Assembly (NCBI GenBank): GCA_964595565.1
Contig: CAZQQX010000003.1
Location: 1-64,000, forward strand
Direction: 5' to 3'
Origin: JAQVEM01 sp964595565
GTDB taxonomy: Bacteria > Actinomycetota > Humimicrobiia > Humimicrobiales > Humimicrobiaceae
DNA: 64,000 bases
Both the position numbers and the translations under genes were made by a program. Positions 44,238 to 52,664 of the stretch are shown in pieces (the stretch's first letter is position 1; each line of letters starts with the position of its first letter). The notes below the pieces were generated by a model. The model worked only from the letters and a program-made list of their open reading frames with translations, ran no database searches and was not told the DNA's origin.

Positions 44238-45377
44238 GTGAAATACGGTTATTTTGATGATAAAAATAAAGAGTATGTAATTACCAATCCAAAACGCCTG
44301 TTAAATGGATAAATTATATAGGAAGTTTAAAATTCGGCGGTTTTGTTGACCATACGGGCGGCGCGTTAATATGCAGGGGCGATCCAACTTTAAACCGTAT
44401 CCTTAAATACATTCAGCAGCTGCCATCATCAGAGTTTAAGGGAGAAACTTTATATCTAAGATTCAGACAGAATGGGAGGTATAAGGTGTTCTCGCCTTTT
44501 TATATCCCTACTCTGGACCCATATGATATGTTTGAATGCCATGTTGGTCCGGGTTATTCACGTATAATATCAGAATTTTATGGGATACGGACTTATTGTA
44601 CAATATTTGTTCCCATAGATGATGAGAGTGAAATCCGGGAAGTGAAAATAACTAATAAAACAGGGGGAAGACTGGAAATTGATGCCATAAGTGTGGTTGA
44701 GTATACCCACTTTGATGCAGTAAAACAGTTTAATAATGCTGATTGGGTGCCCCAGACAATGCAATCCCGGTGCGTAAGGGGAAAAGATGGTTCGCTGACG
44801 CTCACCCAGTATGCTTTTATGCACAGAGAAACCAGAGTTAATTTTTTGACATCAAACCACCCGGTTTCTTCTTTTGAATCAGACAGAAAGAGATTTCTAC
44901 ATACAAATCCCTGGGTAGTGATTGCCGGGGCTATAATGGGAAATGGCGACAGGGCTTATGAGTATTATAAGCAGATTAACCCGGCTGCAAAGAACGATAT
45001 TATAGATGAGTATGAATGCGAACCGTATGTTTATGCTCAGAATATATTAAGCGATGTACACCCGCAATTTGGACTCGCACGGAACAGCTCTGACCGGGGC
45101 GGCTTCATGGATGTATCAGGCCGGTATAAAGTTCATACTTGGAATAAGGCCGGTTTATACAGGCCTGAAGATAGACCCGTGTATTCCTGCGGGATGGAGC
45201 AGCTTTAAGGTCAGGCGCAAATACAGAGGTTCGGTCTACGATATAGAGGTTACCAACCCGGAACATATTAACCGCGGGGTATTCGGGTTAAGGGTAGATG
45301 GAAAAAAGATAAAAGGCAATGTGGTTCCTGTCTTTAGGGATGGAAAAAACCATCCGGTAGAAGTGGTGATGGGGTAA
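44238..45377 (+). pseudogene. Broken GH94 cellobiose-phosphorylase-like gene
   Basis: The remains of a glycoside phosphorylase of about 800 residues. The start (GTG, KYGYFDDKNKEYVITNP) shifts frame in the A run at 44291-44294. The next frame gives KWINYIGSLKFGGFVDHTGG and continues to about 45090. Within it, the sequence jumps from an N-terminal region (SNHPVSSFESDRKRFL) straight to a C-terminal one (NPWVVIAGAIMGNGDRAYEY), so roughly 400 catalytic-domain residues are deleted. A second shift near 45085 is needed to read LTGAASWMYQAGIKFILGIR and on to the end. Deletion plus two shifts make it non-functional. Confidence 0.9.
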
Positions 45378-45505
45378 ATTAGATTTTAAATTACTCTATA
45401 GTAGAAAATAATTTTTTTAAGCCCGTCTTATTGATTGAAGTAGCATTTCAATTGTGATAAAGTTTAAACTCAAAAATATAAAAATTAATACAATAAGGAA
45501 CCATA

Positions 45506-45910
45506 ATGTCAGGAGAGTCAATCGCCGCATATGTTAATAATATAATAACCTTTACAGTGTTTATTATTGTTTTAGCATTTATATTCACCCTTCTTATTTT
45601 ATGGTCATATTTTTTAACAGGCAGAAATCTAAAAAAAGAGGATATAGAAGATACAGAAGCAGGAAGTGGCCCCGGGTCAGATGGTTCTCCCATAATAAAA
45701 AACTATAGAAAAGACCCCTATCTCAGAAAGAATGCTTTTATACTTGTAACAGTATTTATAATTATAATCTCTTTTATATTTCTTATATTTGCTGTTTTTA
45801 ATTACACTATGAACCCATCCATAAATTTAAACCTGTATTTGATCATAGGTGTGTTATTTTATCTTATATTAATGGTTATATACCTGATAAAATCAAAAAT
45901 TATAAGTTAG
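45506..45910 (+). CDS. NuoA-like membrane subunit of a divergent complex I
   Basis: 134 residues with three membrane helices (about 10-35, 73-95, 105-128), as in NuoA. Similarity is low: the conserved YECG loop becomes TEAGSGPG and loses its Cys. The second-helix FDVE acidic pair becomes FAVF (FLIFAVFNYT), so the proton-channel carboxylates are missing. I identify it mainly from position, first in an A-B-CD-H-I-J-K-N order. nuoB follows 12 bases later. Confidence 0.6.
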   Translation: MSGESIAAYVNNIITFTVFIIVLAFIFTLLILWSYFLTGRNLKKEDIEDTEAGSGPGSDGSPIIKNYRKDPYLRKNAFILVTVFIIIISFIFLIFAVFNYTMNPSINLNLYLIIGVLFYLILMVIYLIKSKIIS

Positions 45911-45922
45911 GAGATTGTGTGA

Positions 45923-46318
45923 ATGCCTTCAGCTGTTAAGAGCAATTTTAATATACTGGTTACCGGTTCTGGCTGCTGCAAACAGGAAATATTTGCTACC
46001 CAGGGAGCTTTATATGATATCCAGAGGTTCGGGGTCAATTTTGTAAGTACTGCAGAGGAAGCAAATTTACTGGTTGTTCAGGGTTTTTATAATAAAAAAG
46101 GGTTAATAAGAGTTTTAGATATTTATGAAAGAATGGGCAGACCCGGAGGAGTAATCGCTGTTGGAAGCTGTGTGCTGGATGGAAATATATTTAATAAGGA
46201 AAGTGAATTATTAAAACTATTCAGGAGCAAAGTTAAAATAGATATGTATGTCCCTGGATGCCCTCCCAGGCCGGAGGCGTTCATGTATGCGGTCTTAAAG
46301 TTGTTAGATAAAGTTTGA
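45923..46318 (+). CDS. NuoB-like [4Fe-4S] (N2) subunit
   Basis: A short (131 residues) NuoB. All four N2 ligands are present: GSGCCKQEI (two Cys), GSCVLDGN and PGCPPRPEA. It would carry the last Fe-S cluster of the chain. The N-terminal extension of respiratory NuoB is missing. It is the best-conserved member of the operon. Confidence 0.88.
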   Translation: MPSAVKSNFNILVTGSGCCKQEIFATQGALYDIQRFGVNFVSTAEEANLLVVQGFYNKKGLIRVLDIYERMGRPGGVIAVGSCVLDGNIFNKESELLKLFRSKVKIDMYVPGCPPRPEAFMYAVLKLLDKV

Positions 46319-46365
46319 ATATGTGGTTATGGTGATAAATAAAAAACTTTAATAAATCTAAATAA

Positions 46366-47859
46366 ATGTTTGATGATATATACAATAAAATCTATCCTTC
46401 CACAAAATCTGTATTTATGGAAGAAGCCGGTAGAAATATAGAGTTTATCCTGAAGGATAGGATAAATAGTATTTGTAAATCAGGATTGGATCTTTTGATT
46501 GAAGTTCCGCAGGAAAATATTTATGAAGTGCTAAAGGAATTAAAAGAAAATCCCCAGTTAAATATAAATAGTTTTCAGAATATAAATACTTATAAGAGTA
46601 ACGGTAAAAATTTTCTATTTATAAATTTAAAATCAACGGCCGGGGGTTTTTCTGTATTGCTGAGAATAGAAATGCTGCCTGAAGAGCCGGAAAGAAATTA
46701 TTACCAGATCATAGATATTTTGAAGGGGTTTTATAGGGCAGCCGGGTTTTATCAGCGTAGAGACAAATCAGTTCCTGTTGATATTAAAATTCCTCCGGGG
46801 ATACTGGATGGACTGGATTGCTTTGATGTGGATATTTATGCCGAAGATGATGTAGTAAGAGAAGCTTATATAAATATAGATATAAGCGGGGTTCTGGGCA
46901 GCCAGTATTATAAAAATATGGAAATTTTTAATCTTATAGCCTATATAAGCAGATTTGACTGGAAGGCAGGAATATTCCCCGAAATATGCCTTTGCAGTGC
47001 TTTTGAAGAACTATTACAGTTGAAAGTGACGGAAAGAACCCGGTATATCAGGATACTAATTGGCGAGCTATACAGGATATCCAATCATATTTATCTTGTC
47101 TCAAACATCTGCAATATTTTACAGTACGATATTGCCTATAATCTATCCCTTCTGGAAAGAGAAAGGGTTTTAAGGCTTATTGAAACGGTTACCGGCTCGA
47201 GGGTCGCACCAAATTTTATAAGAATAGGAGGGGTAAGACAGGATATAAACGAAGAGGTTTTACTTGAGGTAAGAAGGAGCCTCCCGGTTTTATATGAAAA
47301 TATAAAAAAAATTGAAAAAATGATGGTCAATGATTTAATGATAATTGAACGATTGAAGGACGTTGGTGTTATTATTAAAGAAGATGCTCTGGAGTACGGG
47401 TTAACCGGGCCAAATCTAAGAGCTTCGGGTATCAGGTTTGATTCACGAAAGGATGAAAACTATGTCTCTTACAGAGATTTATCATTCACCATACCTGCGG
47501 GAAGAACGGGGGATTGCCTTGACAGAGTTTTAGTAAGATTTGCTGAAACGTATCAATCATTAAGGCTGTTAAATCAGATCATGAAAAAATTTCCCCGTGG
47601 AGATTATATAAAGAAAATAAATCTCTCAAATCTGGAGTTTCAGCCGGGGAGTATTTCGTATGGTGTCGAGTGCCCGCATGGCCTGTTCAAAATTTATATG
47701 GAGGTTGAGAAGAGGAATATAAAGTCTCTTATAATAATGGGCCCGTCGCTTAATAGCCTTATTCTGGGCGAGCGGGTACTAAGGGGCAGTAAAATAGAAG
47801 ATATTGATTTGATTTTGATGAGCATGGATATTAGCCCCGGGGAGATAATGGGTACATAA
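46366..47859 (+). CDS. NuoC-NuoD fusion-like subunit
   Basis: 497 residues. A NuoC-like N-terminal third (about 1-130) is fused to a NuoD-like part, with YIRILIGELYRISNHI, RIGGVRQDI, TGPNLRASGIRFDSRK and GDCLDRVLVRFAE. The quinone-pocket motif with HP..HG is not there (IPPGILDGL in its place), and the Asp-Tyr of the second site reads FDWK. The nickel-binding cysteine pairs of hydrogenases are also missing (a lone CLC near residue 221). It is therefore neither a clear quinone reductase nor a hydrogenase. Confidence 0.82.
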   Translation: MFDDIYNKIYPSTKSVFMEEAGRNIEFILKDRINSICKSGLDLLIEVPQENIYEVLKELKENPQLNINSFQNINTYKSNGKNFLFINLKSTAGGFSVLLRIEMLPEEPERNYYQIIDILKGFYRAAGFYQRRDKSVPVDIKIPPGILDGLDCFDVDIYAEDDVVREAYINIDISGVLGSQYYKNMEIFNLIAYISRFDWKAGIFPEICLCSAFEELLQLKVTERTRYIRILIGELYRISNHIYLVSNICNILQYDIAYNLSLLERERVLRLIETVTGSRVAPNFIRIGGVRQDINEEVLLEVRRSLPVLYENIKKIEKMMVNDLMIIERLKDVGVIIKEDALEYGLTGPNLRASGIRFDSRKDENYVSYRDLSFTIPAGRTGDCLDRVLVRFAETYQSLRLLNQIMKKFPRGDYIKKINLSNLEFQPGSISYGVECPHGLFKIYMEVEKRNIKSLIIMGPSLNSLILGERVLRGSKIEDIDLILMSMDISPGEIMGT

Positions 47860-47872
47860 AAAGAGGAAGATA

Positions 47873-48814
47873 ATGCTACTTATATTGAAAAAAATATTCT
47901 ACATACTCCTGCTGCTGGCGGTAAATTTGTATATATGTGATTATGCAGGCAATAAAATTACAGCCCGTATGGAATTGAGAAGGGGTTACAGGATAACCAG
48001 ACTGGCAAGCAGCGGGTTCCCCGTAGTTAGGTTCATAAAAGATTTATCCTCCGGAAACAAAATAAATATATGGACATTCTATATTTTTATATTTTCTTTT
48101 TTAATGTGGAGCGTAGTTCCCATAACTGCCGGTTTGGTTTTAATTGACGAAGAATACAGCCTTTTTATCGCTGTGGTTTTTTATATTACTCTTCTAATAA
48201 TGCTGGTCCTTAATTCAAGCCGGTCTAATTATACCGGAGTGTTTAGTGAAAATTGTAAGAAGCTGTTAATGGTGTTTTCTTTTATTGCCCCTGTTTTACT
48301 GAGTATTTTAAGCATAATTTTATTAAATAAAACATTAAGCCTGAAAGAGATCGTTAATTACCAGCATAATTACTGGAATGTAGTGCTGCAGCCTCTGGGA
48401 TTTATAATCTTTTTTATTTCAATGTTTTTCCAGTTAAAGCTTCTGGGTATAATCAAAAAGAGTTATGTATCAACAGGAGTCTATGGTGGTAAAGAAGGGA
48501 AGGGGCTGGAGAAAATAATTGAGAGGCTTTCTATTTATATGATTATTTTTTTCTTAATTATAATTTTAAATGTGTTATATCTGGGCGGCTGGCAGAATTT
48601 CTATATTATAAGAGGGGAAATAATGGTTGCTTTTAAATTTTATTTAATTTTTGTTATTTTATTATTTATGGATAAGATAACCGGAAGAATAGATAATTAT
48701 AAACTTATGGTGAGGATTAACTGGAAGTTTCTGATTCCGGCTTCTGTGGTTAATTTTTTAATTACTCTTGGATTTTTTGTAGCGAGGGATGTATATAATT
48801 TAGTATTATTCTAA
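47873..48814 (+). CDS. NuoH-like membrane subunit
   Basis: 313 residues with about eight hydrophobic helices. ARMELRRGYRITRLASSGFP aligns with the Arg/Gly-rich entry of NuoH, and YLGGWQNF and KFYLIFVILLFMDKITGRID with its later helices. The stretch that in NuoH carries AE-NR-PFDLPEAE-E-EYSG, the quinone and E-channel acids, here reads FFQLKLLGIIKKSYV with a few scattered charges. Those key acids are gone. Confidence 0.75.
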   Translation: MLLILKKIFYILLLLAVNLYICDYAGNKITARMELRRGYRITRLASSGFPVVRFIKDLSSGNKINIWTFYIFIFSFLMWSVVPITAGLVLIDEEYSLFIAVVFYITLLIMLVLNSSRSNYTGVFSENCKKLLMVFSFIAPVLLSILSIILLNKTLSLKEIVNYQHNYWNVVLQPLGFIIFFISMFFQLKLLGIIKKSYVSTGVYGGKEGKGLEKIIERLSIYMIIFFLIIILNVLYLGGWQNFYIIRGEIMVAFKFYLIFVILLFMDKITGRIDNYKLMVRINWKFLIPASVVNFLITLGFFVARDVYNLVLF

Positions 48815-48825
48815 TTGTTTTTAAG

Positions 48826-49248
48826 ATGCTGAGATTTATAAAAAACTTTTTTATTGTTTTAGGGAATTTGTTCAGGAAACCCAGAACAGTTGTTTACCCC
48901 AAGGAAAGAATAATAATCCCGGAGAGTAGCAGAGGGGTGCTTCATCTTAAACTGGATCCCGATACTATGGAGGTTATTTGCAGTGGGTGCGGGTTGTGCA
49001 GTATAATCTGTCCACAGAACTGTATAGAAGTAAAAAAGAAAGTTGAAGAAAACAGTAAAGAAGTTCTTGATGATTTTTCCCTTGATTTAAGTAAATGTAT
49101 TTTTTGTGGAAATTGTGTTGAATTCTGTGAAATGAATGCTATCACTATGTCTTATCAATATCAGCTGGCAGGGCCAAAAAAGGAAAACTTAATTTTAGGA
49201 AAGAGCGATTTAATAAAACCATCGGGAAAGATAAGAGATTTCTGGTAA
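48826..49248 (+). CDS. NuoI-like 2[4Fe-4S] ferredoxin subunit
   Basis: 140 residues. Two complete cluster motifs: CSGCGLCSIICPQNC and CIFCGNCVEFCE, giving eight Cys ligands for two [4Fe-4S] clusters. A short hydrophobic/amphipathic lead (FIKNFFIVLGNLF) is like NuoI. With no NuoEFG in the operon, electrons would have to come from a soluble donor such as ferredoxin. Confidence 0.88.
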   Translation: MLRFIKNFFIVLGNLFRKPRTVVYPKERIIIPESSRGVLHLKLDPDTMEVICSGCGLCSIICPQNCIEVKKKVEENSKEVLDDFSLDLSKCIFCGNCVEFCEMNAITMSYQYQLAGPKKENLILGKSDLIKPSGKIRDFW

Positions 49249-49254
49249 TTAAAA

Positions 49255-49806
49255 ATGTCATACGCAAGCCAATTGACAATAGCAGTAATGAACTATATCA
49301 GTATTCTGGGATTACTGATATCCGGTTTATGTTCAATTCTTGTAATTGATAAGAAAAGAAAGCTGTTATTTTTATTTTTGGTCCTTTTTTTTGCCGGGGT
49401 TTTAAGTTTTGTTTACTATTCCGGAGTTTTATTTTTTCTAATTGGTATAATAGCTGCATTCTTTTTCCTGTTGTTGTATTTATTTGTTCTGCAGATAGAA
49501 GTTTTTGGGAGTCCGGAATATCCCGAAATTACAGATAGCCCGGGAGGTTTAATTAAAAATAAAATATTAAATATAATAATATCAATTTTTTTCTGCGCGG
49601 CTGCCGGTTACCCTGTATACAGGTACACAGATAGGTTTTTAAAAGGAGTTAAGATGGCAGAAGAAAGCGGCGCCGTACCTATAGTTGGCTGGGGCGATAT
49701 AAGCGGCCAACTATTTACGGAGTATAGTTTACTCTTAATAATTATAACCGTATCGTTGTTTCTGTCCTTTCTATGGGCTATGGCAATCGTGGTGAGGAAA
49801 AAATGA
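49255..49806 (+). CDS. NuoJ-like membrane subunit
   Basis: 183 residues, five hydrophobic helices. VYYSGVLFFLIGIIAAFFFL corresponds to the third helix of NuoJ, whose usual Tyr-Gly-Ala pattern is only partly kept. Assignment rests on helix pattern, order and the overlap with the next gene, nuoK-like, by the ATGA at 49803. Confidence 0.65.
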   Translation: MSYASQLTIAVMNYISILGLLISGLCSILVIDKKRKLLFLFLVLFFAGVLSFVYYSGVLFFLIGIIAAFFFLLLYLFVLQIEVFGSPEYPEITDSPGGLIKNKILNIIISIFFCAAAGYPVYRYTDRFLKGVKMAEESGAVPIVGWGDISGQLFTEYSLLLIIITVSLFLSFLWAMAIVVRKK

Positions 49807-50144
49807 GTTTTCAGTTAATAATATATGCTAATCTTTTGCTTTTACTGATAGGTATATTTGGTATCCTGTACAGTAAAGATATTGTGTCTATCTTTGTATC
49901 AATGCAGCTGATAATAATATCCGGAGTAATGAATTTTTTAGTTTTTTCACAATTTTTATACCAGCGTTCTTTATGGGATAAAATATTTATTATTCTCGGT
50001 GTCACGATAATATACTTTGTTATGTTCTGTCTTGTTTATTACCTTTATTTAAATAAAGATGAACTGAGCAGAGAGACACTTTATAATAATTTTAAGTTTT
50101 TTAAAATTAAAAAAAGCGACTGGTGGGGAGAGGATAATATATAA
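49803..50144 (+). CDS. NuoK-like membrane subunit
   Basis: About 113 residues with three helices. LLLLLIGIFGILYSKDIVSI and MNFLVFSQFL align with NuoK. The two essential glutamates of NuoK (in IEL and AAAE) read Gln (SMQLII) and Tyr (VTIIYFVM) here. I chose the ATG at 49803, overlapping the nuoJ stop, rather than the in-frame start at 49773 inside nuoJ. An added charged C-terminal tail (FFKIKKSDWWGED) is unusual. Confidence 0.72.
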   Translation: MSFQLIIYANLLLLLIGIFGILYSKDIVSIFVSMQLIIISGVMNFLVFSQFLYQRSLWDKIFIILGVTIIYFVMFCLVYYLYLNKDELSRETLYNNFKFFKIKKSDWWGEDNI

Positions 50145-50147
50145 AAT

Positions 50148-51641
50148 ATGAATTTTCTATTTCATCTCAGTGAAAGGGTAAATCCTTTTCAGAGTATAAT
50201 TATTTTGTCTGCCGCTGTTCTTATTTCATCTTTTTTTGCGCTTTCTAAAAGTAAAGCAGTAAAAAAGTTTCTCATAGTCCTGGTTTCGATTTCTTTGATA
50301 ATTGCTTTTTATCTCAATATTTATAGCTATCTTTCTATGGGCAGTTTTTCCAGTTTCCTGATTTTTTTTGAGAATATACAGATGATAGAGATCGGAATTA
50401 TAATATTTAGTGCCATAAGTGTGCTATATTTTATCTCTGCTTACCATGTTGATGACGAAAACTTCAGTAAAATACTCATTATTTTTTTATTTTCTGTAAT
50501 CTGTGGAGCTTTTGTAATTTTGAGTAAAAACTTTATTCTTATGTTTGTAAGCATTTCTGTATTTATATTAAGCATATTCCAATTGATATCCGCTACTAAC
50601 TCCGGGGTTGATAAAATCAGTCTGCATGTATTTGAATTTTTTTTAAGGCCGGTGCTGGCAATTATTTTATTTTTCTTCGGGTTCTCGCTGCTGTATGGTG
50701 TTACTGATTTTAAAGATTTTAATCAAATTTTACAGTCTGAATATATGTCTGACGCTCTGGTTATTTTAACCCTGATTATTTTTGGAATTGCTCTTTATCT
50801 GTATTTTTTCTTATTTCCTTTCCAGGGTCCATACATGCGGATGATAAAGAAGGGCAGCTTCTCCACTGCCAGTGTAATATGGTTTTTTTATTTTCCGGTT
50901 GGAGTTTTTACCCTGATTAACACGGGGAGCTTATTTCTTTTTTTTATAGAAAGAAATAATACATTTCTGCCTGTGCTTTTAATAATCATCACCTATTTCT
51001 GTATGCTGGCAGCCAATATAGGAGCGGTTAAGACCGGGAGCGTAAGAAGAATAATGTCGTTTTTGTTTTTATTTTTTATGAGTATTTTTTTGCTTAATAT
51101 TTCAATGTATTCAACAGGAATTATAGACAGAGGTTCTATGGATTTATTCAATCTTGTAAATATTTTTATAATATTATTCAGCTTTATGCCTCTGTGCAGC
51201 ATATTTAATAATATTGAAAAGAATACCGGGGCAGACAATATAAATAATGTAATTGGCCTGGGGAGAATTAATATATATGCAGGTATAAATATTATAGTGA
51301 TATTTTTATCCTGGTTTGGATTCCTTTATTATATAGAACCGGTTAGAGCATATCTTGACAGGGTGGATTTTCTAAAAATGGGTGCGGCCAGTAGCATGGT
51401 GCTGGTGGCTATGGTGACGGGTTTTATATTTTTTTCGGTAAATATTTTTAGGATTCTGGGGAAAATCTTTAACAGGCCCTCAGGAGGGGAAGCAGGGAAA
51501 GTTTTGTTTACAGGGTCTCTGTATGCATATATCACTTTTTTTTCAGTTATTACTTTACTGGGCATTGTAACAATACTGCTGGTAATACTGGATATTGATA
51601 TTGTGTTTCTTGATTTTAAGATAACAGGATTTAATTTTTAA
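50148..51641 (+). CDS. NuoN/MrpD-like antiporter-type subunit, degenerate
   Basis: 497 residues, about 13-14 hydrophobic helices, the only antiporter-like subunit here. GIALYLYFFLFPFQGPYMRM corresponds to the helix-7 region that in NuoN/L/M reads about GxxxK...PFHxWxPDA: the lysine is Tyr and the His is Gln. The helix-5 Glu (GLELLS) reads ISVFILS, and the helix-8 lysine is missing (ASVIWFFYFP). It has the fold but not the proton path. Confidence 0.72.
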   Translation: MNFLFHLSERVNPFQSIIILSAAVLISSFFALSKSKAVKKFLIVLVSISLIIAFYLNIYSYLSMGSFSSFLIFFENIQMIEIGIIIFSAISVLYFISAYHVDDENFSKILIIFLFSVICGAFVILSKNFILMFVSISVFILSIFQLISATNSGVDKISLHVFEFFLRPVLAIILFFFGFSLLYGVTDFKDFNQILQSEYMSDALVILTLIIFGIALYLYFFLFPFQGPYMRMIKKGSFSTASVIWFFYFPVGVFTLINTGSLFLFFIERNNTFLPVLLIIITYFCMLAANIGAVKTGSVRRIMSFLFLFFMSIFLLNISMYSTGIIDRGSMDLFNLVNIFIILFSFMPLCSIFNNIEKNTGADNINNVIGLGRINIYAGINIIVIFLSWFGFLYYIEPVRAYLDRVDFLKMGAASSMVLVAMVTGFIFFSVNIFRILGKIFNRPSGGEAGKVLFTGSLYAYITFFSVITLLGIVTILLVILDIDIVFLDFKITGFNF

Positions 51642-51671
51642 GATTTTTTATTCTTTTACTTCTTTGGAACC

Positions 51672-52454
51672 TTGGAAGAGCTTGAAGAAAACAAAAAAAG
51701 ATTCAGTATAGGGCATTTTCTAATTATAATATTATTTCTTATAATAGTAATTGCTATTATTATAAGCATAAAAAATTTTTCTTTTAAAGAGGAATACAGA
51801 CCACCCACCGCACTTGTGGAAGAACTACCAAGATTTAGATTAATAGATATGGATAATACGGGTATATCCGGAGATGAGGATAGTGACAGCATAAATGACC
51901 AGAAGGATATTTTGCTCGGCGCGAAAAAACAGCTTGAGACGCCCGCCAGAAATATCTATCTGGAGGAGAACGAGCCAAACTATTATGAAAATGGGGACCC
52001 GCCGGAAAATCTGGCAATAGCTGGAGATATTATAGCCAGGGCTTTTATGGAAGCGGGTTTTGATTTAAGGAAACTTGTTTATGAGGATATAGAGGAGAAC
52101 TTTGACTTTTATCCATTGAAAGAAATATGGGGGCAGTCTGTATGTGACCCGAATATTGATTACCGTAGGATTCAGAACCTGGAGATTTTTTTTAGCAGGA
52201 ACGCGAAGCCTCTTGATATTTTATTTGACCCTTCTGAAGTTGATAACCTGAATCAGTGGCTCCCCGGAGACGTGATTTTTCTGGATATGGATGGGGACGG
52301 ATTCACTGACAATGCCGGAATTATTTCAGACAGCACAACCAGGGAAGGAATTCCTAAAGTTATATATAACTATATTGACCCGGGCTATACAGCCGAGGAA
52401 GATATTTTAGGTGAAAAAATAATAACCGGACACTATAGATTTCCGGACAGCTAA
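51672..52454 (+). CDS. Membrane-anchored DUF1287 protein
   Basis: 260 residues: one N-terminal transmembrane helix (about 15-35), an acidic linker, then a DUF1287 domain (NlpC/P60-like fold). The domain markers are CDPNIDYRRIQNLEIFFSR and WLPGDVIFLDMDGDGF; a Cys at the usual place could be catalytic. A cell-wall amidase or peptidase is possible. It follows the complex-I-like operon with a TTG start and 30 bases between genes. Confidence 0.7.
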   Translation: MEELEENKKRFSIGHFLIIILFLIIVIAIIISIKNFSFKEEYRPPTALVEELPRFRLIDMDNTGISGDEDSDSINDQKDILLGAKKQLETPARNIYLEENEPNYYENGDPPENLAIAGDIIARAFMEAGFDLRKLVYEDIEENFDFYPLKEIWGQSVCDPNIDYRRIQNLEIFFSRNAKPLDILFDPSEVDNLNQWLPGDVIFLDMDGDGFTDNAGIISDSTTREGIPKVIYNYIDPGYTAEEDILGEKIITGHYRFPDS

Positions 52455-52589
52455 TTAGTTAAAAAAAAGCAAATGAAACTGTTAATTTTAAATTTATTAA
52501 TATTGTTTAAAGATATATTAAATTAATAAAGTATATAAAATTATAAATTAATGTATTAAAATACCTGAAAAGAAAAGTAAAGCCCCTCA

Positions 52590-52664
52590 GTTATTATTAC
52601 GTGTTGCACGAGAGGCAGGTCATAAGGAGCAGATAGAGAAGTCGCCGGATACGTAAGGCAAAAT
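52590..52664 (+). promoter_or_regulatory. Possible structured leader before the 3D-domain gene
   Basis: A GC-rich patch in an otherwise AT-rich gap. TTACGT (52597-52602) can pair with ACGTAA (52651-52656), enclosing a region with GGC/GCC pairing. Cell-wall 3D/hydrolase genes often have riboswitches, but this does not match the consensus of any that I know. Confidence 0.2.

Noticed and set aside
45054..45377. Separate small gene at the end of the GH94 region
   Set aside because: It is the frameshifted C-terminus of the same broken phosphorylase gene.
46950..47100. Group 4 [NiFe] hydrogenase large subunit
   Set aside because: Only CLC remains of the first Cys pair and the C-terminal Cys pair is missing; NuoD-type motifs fit better.
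52590..52664. Cyclic-di-AMP (ydaO) or cyclic-di-GMP riboswitch before the 3D gene
   Set aside because: The conserved core sequences of these classes are not present; I kept it only as a weak structured leader.
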